From Ophiura sarsii (Eukaryota > Echinodermata > Ophiuroidea > Amphilepidida > Ophiuridae): DNA of 64,000 bases. The notes under the pieces are model-generated. The model saw only the letters and a program-made list of their open reading frames with translations, was not told where the DNA came from and searched no databases. Location: contig CM069445.1 of NCBI GenBank assembly GCA_035610835.1, positions 79,391,465-79,455,464 on the forward strand. The letters are read 5' to 3'. Both the position numbers and the translations under genes were made by a program. Shown in pieces: positions 52,501 to 61,500 of the stretch. How positions within the stretch are numbered: position 1 is the first letter of the stretch; every line of letters begins with the position of its first letter.

Positions 52501-55500
52501 TGCTTCGCTTTACGCAAAACATGCATCAAATCTGGAGTATTCCAATGACGGTAAGAATTTGACACAATAATAGTCAGACCAATTTTCTCTATTGAAATGT
52601 TGTATAGAACTGATACCATTTGCGTCTCGCACACACCCCTGCGAGATGACTAGCATGTATGAAAACCACGGTAGTAAATATGGGTATTGGTAGTGTATTA
52701 CAGCAACAGCAAATATCTTACTATAGTTTAATCAGTTCCATGCGTACGCTTGAAACTGATTAAACTAGCAGCCTATTACATAAAACATTTATCAGTTTAG
52801 GAGATGTACTTATACCGGATGACATCATCCTGTACATAGTCCAACATAGAATCAGGCGCCTGACACTGTATTGTTCGAATCGCCGAAAGCATAGACGGTC
52901 ATGAATATACAATGAATAATCATATCAATGAATATACGTCATTTGTGAAGTCGAAAATGAAAAGTACCAGACGATAGTGGACACGAACGGCCGTAATCTT
53001 TGAATCTCCGTTGATTTCAATGTTATGTCGGAGTGTTTTACCTAATTTCATACTGACACGACCTGAGTGATAATCAAACGGTCCCCGAACGATGCCCTGG
53101 CGCTGTTGAAGTCAGAAATATCATCGTTCCCTACAGTCCGAGCGTTCCCACATCGAATTTCACCTAGAATATTCGTCACACGAACCTATGTCCGCCATCG
53201 TCTGAATATCGAAAAGGCCCTCTGGAGAGTCAAGGGGACAACATTTTTTTCTACGCATGCGTCCGATTGCTTTGGATTTGTCCACTAAAATTGTGGACAA
53301 ATGCCTAATGAGTATGTGCTGCATGGCAAGTGACACAACTTCTTGTAATGCGCTAATCAACCGTAGATCTAACCCCCGGGCTCCGGCCAGTTTGGGGTGG
53401 AAAAGCCCAATCAGGAAAAGTTCACGGAAAAGATTCAGGCGTTGACGGTTCAATGGTATATCACAGATAGGCAAAGTGGGTATATCCAGTGACAGTTGTA
53501 TATCCCTTGGTATATAATATTTAATTTTGACTAAAGCAGCCGACAATGCATTGATTGATGATAACATCCAGAAGTGGTTTGATGTGATAATAATGCCGCC
53601 ATGAGGATCGAGCCGTGTACGTGTAGCGAGGGGCCACGCCGAACTATGATCGAGAGTGACCAATAACGCGCCGCAATGCGGACCACTGGCGCGCGCGGGC
53701 CGGCACATCCAACATGCGCGAATCAGTGGCGTAGCCAGCTTGAACAAGGCCATAGGGAGGGGGGAGGGGTGGACTTATCAGACAGTAAAAAGTCCGAGTT
53801 GTATACCGACGAAAGGCATGATGTACAGTCAATAAAACTATACGGTAGTGCCCACGTGTTGTGGCGAATATAGGGCCTACACTTACTTGCAACAGAGTGA
53901 CGGTGGAATCCGGGGGCCGACTATACGACCGTAACAGAGTGACAGTAGAATCCGGTGTTTATTTTTTTTAAAGTTGAGTGTATTGTTAATATAGTCCCGG
54001 TTCTGAGCACTTCTCTAGCCCGTCCGGCCTGTGGGCCTAAATGAGACACCGTGCACTTTGCGCCGTGCATATGCTATAACCATCTAATGATTGGAAGCGT
54101 ATAGCAGCATGTATAGCAGCATAAAGCATTATGAGAAAATGTGTACATGTCTCCTAAGATTCTGGAGATTCGGAGTCTACCATCGGACCGGGCTTTCAGT
54201 TGACCTACGCATATGAGCATCGTCGAAGCGAGAATGTCCCCTGTAACCTTTTTCAAGATCTTTGGCACTGAAATTAAAATGTTGGTTCATTATAGAGGGA
54301 ATCCACTTTACTCATACGTGCCCGTAATCACCCTTCAAAGGTACAAGACTTGATCGCGTCTATCAATAGTTGTCTGATTGCCTTTCCACATATATTTCGA
54401 CATGAATATTGCGTCTCCCAATTCGTTTATTAAAGCTAGCTAAATTTGGTACAAGAACTAACTTTCTTGAAATGAAGTTGTACCAAAGATTTTCTAGAAA
54501 TTCATCGGTTGTACAGATTTAAAAAAAATGGTAATCATGGTAGATTTAACATTGGTATAAACGGTCTCCTTTCTCATGTTGTACGATTGGCTATGGCCTG
54601 TTTTGGAAATGTGTTTGCTTTGTGTATCCAAATAGCTTACAGTTGTATATTAGCCTAGCTATAACAAGCTATCAAAATGACATATCTGAATGTAAGGAGA
54701 AATGGTTGGGCACACTTATTTTAGTCAATCACTTATTTATCGAGCAATAATATATTGTTTTACGCATTTTAATTTGTTTAGATTATAAAGTTAAATAAAT
54801 CCAGAGATAAATGATAGATAGAAAAATAGATTAAAAAAAGAATAGAAAAAACTATAAAAGCATTGGCGGCCTTTATAAATTATAAAAATTGACATAAAAA
54901 TGACGTTACATACATCCACAATCAAGTTTAAATTAAAATAAAAAAACGCAAACGATATGGCCAACGTATGCACGCCACAGAGATCGACGAGTGTAATTGT
55001 GTCAGTTTTATTATTTAACCATTGATTCTTTTATTCATAACGAACGGATTTTTATCGTGCCATTTTTGACATTTTAAACCATATTTATATGTTACTCTCG
55101 CACAAAATATGTTTGTAATGTGATTATACTCCTTATTTTGGAAAGAATGGTAAAAACGTTGACATTTCGAACACAATAAATGGCATCTTGTATACTGTTT
55201 ATACGGTCGCTCGACTGAACGTTGTGTGACCTGTTGCATTGCATTATTCATGTTACGATCTGTTTATGTATGCTTTTGTTATACTTCTCAATCGCTCATC
55301 GCCAACTCTGTACAAGAAACTTCATGCGCTGTCCCAACGCTGTCGATAGAGAACAATAGAAAAGTCTCCTCGACTCTTCGAGGCGACCTTTGACTGGGTT
55401 CACGGGGTTAATCATATTAATTACCAAATATGCAAATGAGCTAAGTGTCCCCTCCTATTATATATTCTCCTTGATAGAATCCTTTCGAATTTATTTGTGA

Positions 55501-58500
55501 GTGGTCATAAAGTTGTGCATGGGGGAAAGACATTCCTCCATGCGGGTGTATGTAATATCAAAATATCTTGTTAGTACGCACTCGTATTGCACCCACGCCA
55601 CATGTTGTTATCCGGTATAGAAATCTCGCCTTACCCGTATTAATGTTGGCGCGTAGTGACAAGTGGAAATGCCAGAGATTTTACTACGCAGACCACGGGA
55701 CGAATAATAGCAGTTTTACGCAATAGCAAATAATGTTTTATATATATAAAAATATATTAATACATTTTAAAATCCTAGCCACAAACCCGATTCCTTAACA
55801 TAACATAACATAACATAACATAACATAACATAACATAACATAACATAACATAACATAACATAACATAACATAACATAACATGTCAAAAACATGTTTCATA
55901 GATGATATAGTTTAAACTCATTATTATATAATTTGTATCGAAATATAACAGCTAGATGTCTTCATGCCCTTCATGACCAGCCTAAGAAATATTAATATTA
56001 GCTACGTGGTCATACTGTAGCGTTGTATGTCATGAGAACGATTTTGACCTACCAAAAGTTGCTGATCACTCAAGACTGCGTCCCGCGTTGGAAACTTAGT
56101 TTGGGAAGTCAGGAATTATGCCTATTTTATATATAAAAATACACACACCAAACATATTGCTGAAACATTTTACATGAATAAATAAACATAGTTGGTACAG
56201 ATGTTTATTGTTCCAAATGCTTTTGAAAATGAGATGTAGAAAGGGTCGAAATCAAATATGATATTTTTCGTTCAACCGAATAGACGATTCCAATTATCCC
56301 ATTTATCATCATATATTGTTTAAGTGTATTTATTATTGCTAATTGCTGAATTACTTTTTATTATTTTTAAAATATTTTTTTTGCAGATTACTTTAACATT
56401 GATATATCTTTATAGTTACGTTGGAGTATCAGCTATTTTTGGCTTCTTATGTATCATCATTTTAATGCCTATATTGGCATTTACTGTTGGCCAATCGTCA
56501 AAATACCAGAAACTAGCTTTGGTAAGTTAACCTGTAACAAACATCTACCAAAAGATTAGTTTCCATTGTCATGGTCTGCCACTGGATTAAATCAATTTAA
56601 TTGTATTATATTTAAGGCGACGACCGGAGGCGCTACCAACCATGTTTCGAATTTGAAATTATTTATTTCATTTTTATTTACATTATTCTTTTTGTGAATT
56701 TGTTTAAACACTTGTTAAAAAACGTTTGACATGTTGACGTGATTAAAGATTTCACGCCACTAAATATAGCTGCCCTATAAATTTAAAAAGGGGTGTTACA
56801 AAACGTTGATTTTCTCATTTATAAAGCGATTGGACCATCAAGTTCATGATATTTGTGATTGAAGTACACAAATAACCTTGAATGTTCCGAGAAACAAGCC
56901 CCCGATTCTGGACAGCTGGCGTATCGCTTTCATTTATCATCAAAATTAGTGAGCTTTGTTGGCAGAACGTGTACATCAAAATCACCCCAAAACTTACAAA
57001 ATGGACTGACACAGTTTAGCTTGAATGAATGTCCGACACAGTTTAGCTTGAATTTTTCAGTTACTGTTCGACATAGTTTAGCTTGAATGTTTCAGTTACT
57101 GTCTGAAGCTGTTTAACTTGAATGTTTTAGCTAATGTCCGACACGTTTTAGCTTAAATGATTTAGTTACTGAATGTCCGACACAGTTGAGCTTGAATGTG
57201 TCAGTTACAATGGTTACTGTCTGACGCAGTTTAGCTTGCATGATTCAGTTACTGATCGACACAGTTTAGCTTGAATATTTCAGTTACTATCCAACACAGA
57301 TTAACTTAAATGTTTCTTATTAACAATAGGAATTTTCCGATAAACGTCTGAAGACATCCAGGGAGATGTTTCAAGGGATGAAACTACTCAAACTATACGG
57401 ATGGGAAGATATTTTCCTGAAGAAAATAGAAAGTTTAAGAGCGCAAGAATTAGGATACTACTTCTGGCACAACATGCACTACGGAAATATCAGTGAGTTA
57501 TACTTGCAATCTATAATTTAGTTGCTAATGCCACTGTTTTGTGTAATCTAACATATATTTTGTAAATGGAGATTTTTAATTTAAATGGATATGTTAACCA
57601 TTCAAATTCGTCCATGCAATGATTTATACACATACACAAGTTTATAACGTGAAATACAAGATATTTTCTGAGCTTTTCAAGTTGGTTTGGGTTTTATTTC
57701 ATTGTAGACATGATATCAATTGGATAGAACCCATTTTGGTCGATTTATATGAATTTTGTTCTGAATCCAGAACGAAGATAATCAACATACAGACTGTAAC
57801 AAAAAAAGTTATACAATCGCAATTTTATTTTTATTTCAATGTTAAAATCATGCAATGTCAACATCTCTTACACTCTGTGTTAAGTTCCGTTTTGGCTACC
57901 AGAATCATTTTATTTGGTCTTTTTAACTACTTCCGTTTAAAAGTTATGACCAATCTACTAAGTCGTCTAGAAATCGGGTTGGGCCACTTTCACAATAATA
58001 TCATACAATCTTGCTTGTATAAATTAAATGGTTAGAGTATCATACAAGGAACATTAGAGAGAACAATATAATTATTTTTTCAAATAGTTTTATTTCATTT
58101 GAATAAATAAATTCATAAAATAAATAAATTATATTTGTAAAGACCTAACCTTCTTTGTAACACTTTTAACTACTTGAAACGAACCATTGTTGTCTAACAA
58201 GAGCGCTCTACTGCTATTGTTCCTGGTTCGATCCCATTCATATTCATCCCAGTGATTTTAGCATTGATTAAACCAAAGTGGCCCAGGTGATTTCATGACT
58301 ACTTTAGACAATTGATCATATCTCTGCTTACCGACCATTGATCGTCATGAAACAAAGCTTATTCAAAAGCCAAGAAAATTCCCCTTGCAGGCCATTAAAA
58401 CTCGAAACAGAAGTTCTACGGGAGATATTTTTAATATTTTTTTCAAAACTGTATAACTTTTTTTGTTACAGCCTGTACTATCAAATTCGTGGAATTTACA

Positions 58501-61500
58501 TGAAAATAACTTCAGATGATAGTTTTGTGTGGTTAACAGAAAAAAATCCTATATAATTTTAAATCCAATTCGACTGTCATAGATTCTTAATATGTTACGT
58601 TAGCTTATACAGATGAAAAGATAAGAACTAACATTACCGAATCCTAATCCTATCAGAGACTAAGGACCTTTTTTCATAGAGAATCCTCAGGTGCATATGC
58701 ACGTCATTGTAGACTGTTCTGAGTGTTTCATACTATTCTATTATAAAGGTATTCACCATCTTCCACAGGTATTAGCTGCTTCCTATTGCCGCATTTAATT
58801 GGACTGTTGGTAAGTTGAACCACACTGTCATACAGCCAACCAAATATTCATTCTGTCAGTACCTCTATCAATCTAACTAATGTGTTCTGATGGTGCATTA
58901 CATTTTCATTCATGTTGCAAAACTTGATGGTGCGCTATTTCTATCCATATCATGTAGGCCTACAACATACTAAATCCCACATCTCATATCGACAAAGGTT
59001 ATATCACCGAAGCGAAATATCATTCGGCTGTAGCGGCAGTTTTCTTTTTCATGTAAGGATGATATATTCCTCTTCTCTCATCATCTCTACTTAACTGTAT
59101 TTCAACCTCACTTATCTTAACAATCTCACAGATTTACGGGACATATCCGTATCTATCTGGCAATCAGCTGAAACCGAACGAAACCTTCGCAGTGTTCGTG
59201 TTAATCAACACACTGGTTCGTCCCTTATACCAATTGCCGATTTCGTTGTTTGCATTAGTAAACGCTGTGGTTGCAACCAATCGTTTGAAGAAGTTCTTGA
59301 TCACCTCCGAAGTTGAAACCAAATCATTAGGGAAGACATACTCTATCTCTGAGCAAACTGTGGTAAGACATCGACAGAGGCGTAAAGGAGGCAAAAGATG
59401 GGATGAAATACCGGTGGATGAGGTGGATACATCAACTAATACTATGATGACGGTCATGAGTGATCACCGAGTTACCGGTAAAGTGTTAACACATTTGGGA
59501 ATGCTGAGAACAGAATAATAATAATAAATCGTTTTGAGCCCTTCGTAAAATTTACACTTGTAGACATTACAAACAGATATTACATCATAACTAAGGCACC
59601 ATGAATATACGAATTGATTAACAATATTTTTTTTTTAAAACCTTCATTATTAAAATTCAATACACTCTCAATACAAAGGTTAAAATCTTTAACCATGTTG
59701 GTTAAAATCTTAACCAACAGGTTACCAGGTGAACCACACAATTGGTTGGTTAAAACCGTAACCAACAGCTGTTGGTTAAATTTTAACCCGTGGTTGGTTG
59801 CAATTTTTAATCATTTGTTGGTTAATATGTTTTAACCAACAGTGGTTGGTTAAACTTTAACCTGTGGTTGGTTACAATTTTTAATCATTTGTTGGTTAAT
59901 ATGTTTTAACCAACAGTAGTTGGTTAAAAAATGTTGGTTAAACTTTTATTTTTTTCGCTAAACTTTAACCCAGACAACATTACAATATTGACGTTTCATT
60001 GGCCAAATATTGGGTTTCAATATTGGCGTCAACCCGTGGCTAGGACCAACTTTGGCAAAGCAAGGGACAGGACAAGGCAAAGGGACAAGGCACAAGATCC
60101 TAGCCAAAAGGCCGGGAAGCGATTATTTGTAAAAACGGCCGCAATTTTTAGACCACGTCAGAATTTGTATATGAAATCAATCGTGTTATTTTTTACACCC
60201 TGGTCCGCGGCTGTCTGTGTGTAGAGTAGAGCTATCAGTCGGCTGCCTGTGTGTAGAGCTATATCAGTCGCCGGACCGTGAAAATTGCCCACCGTTGGTA
60301 AGGTGAGGTGGAATGGGTGTGGTGGGATGGGGAGGGGAGGGGTGGTGTGGTGGGATGGGGAGGGGTGGAGTAGGGAGGGGGTAGGATGGAGGTGGGGGAG
60401 GATAGAGCCGTCTTGAACCAAGGCTAATATCGGGCAAAGTATACCAGGGGCGGATAATAACACGATTGATTTCATATACAAATTCTGACGTGGTCTTAAT
60501 AATATGCGCAAAATATTTTCACGCCATTGAAATTCTCCGGCGGGAATCTTGTTATGACCTATTGTTGGTTAAAATTATGATGCCTTTACCAACGTTGAAT
60601 AAACTAAAAATGAATTATATTTTTACTCTTTAACCAACGCAGTATTAAAAGTAATTTTTAACCAACGCTTCATTTTTAACCAATGTAGTATACTTTTTAA
60701 CCAACATTCTTTTAACCCATGGTTTTTTAATACCTGTTCTGAGAGTGTAGGGTGTCCTAAAGTAAAGATACTTTTAACAGCTTTATATCTCTAGTAAAAT
60801 CATTCGCACTATAAAACTCAAAACATTTAAATAGAACAAGAAAAACAATTCACAAATATGAGCGTAAATTGCACGCGGGTAATCCAAGTTTACAAGTTTG
60901 ATCGTGTCTAAAAAATAAAGGATATGTTCACTTTTTATTTTCCTTGGGCGCCCTCTATTTTGAAATGTTGGGCATAGACACTACTGGCAGAGAAAGTATA
61001 TATCCATGTACATGCATAATAATGGACTTAACTCATTTTAGCCCAAATTGGAGATAGAAAGTTCTGGTTCTAAGCCCTCGATATATGGAACTGAAGCATG
61101 GTGTCGGAAGAGCGTATTCTAAGAAAATATTAGCTTTTGAAATAAGGTGTTTGCACAAGATGTTATAGGAATATCATGGAAAAAGCATAAGACCACACTC
61201 TCAGAACAAAGGTTAAAATCTTTAACCATGTTCGTTAACATTTTAACCAACGGGAGGTTACAAGGTGAACCACACAATTGGTTGGTTAAAACCCGTAACC
61301 AACAGCTGTTGATTAAACTTTAACCTTTGGGTGGTTACAACTTTTAATAATTTGTTGGTTAATATGTTTTAACCAAGTGGTTGGTTAAGCTTTAACCTGT
61401 GGTTGGTTACAATTTTTAATCAATATTGGCGCCAACCCTTGGCCAGGACCAACTTTGGCAAAGGGCAAGGGACAGAACAAGGCACAGGATCCTAGCCAAA

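Noticed and set aside
59355..59366. Earlier donor gtaaga in exon 9
   Set aside because: It would give a phase 0 junction that does not fit the phase of exon 10 and would drop the basic linker. The gtaaag at 59478 has the right phase.
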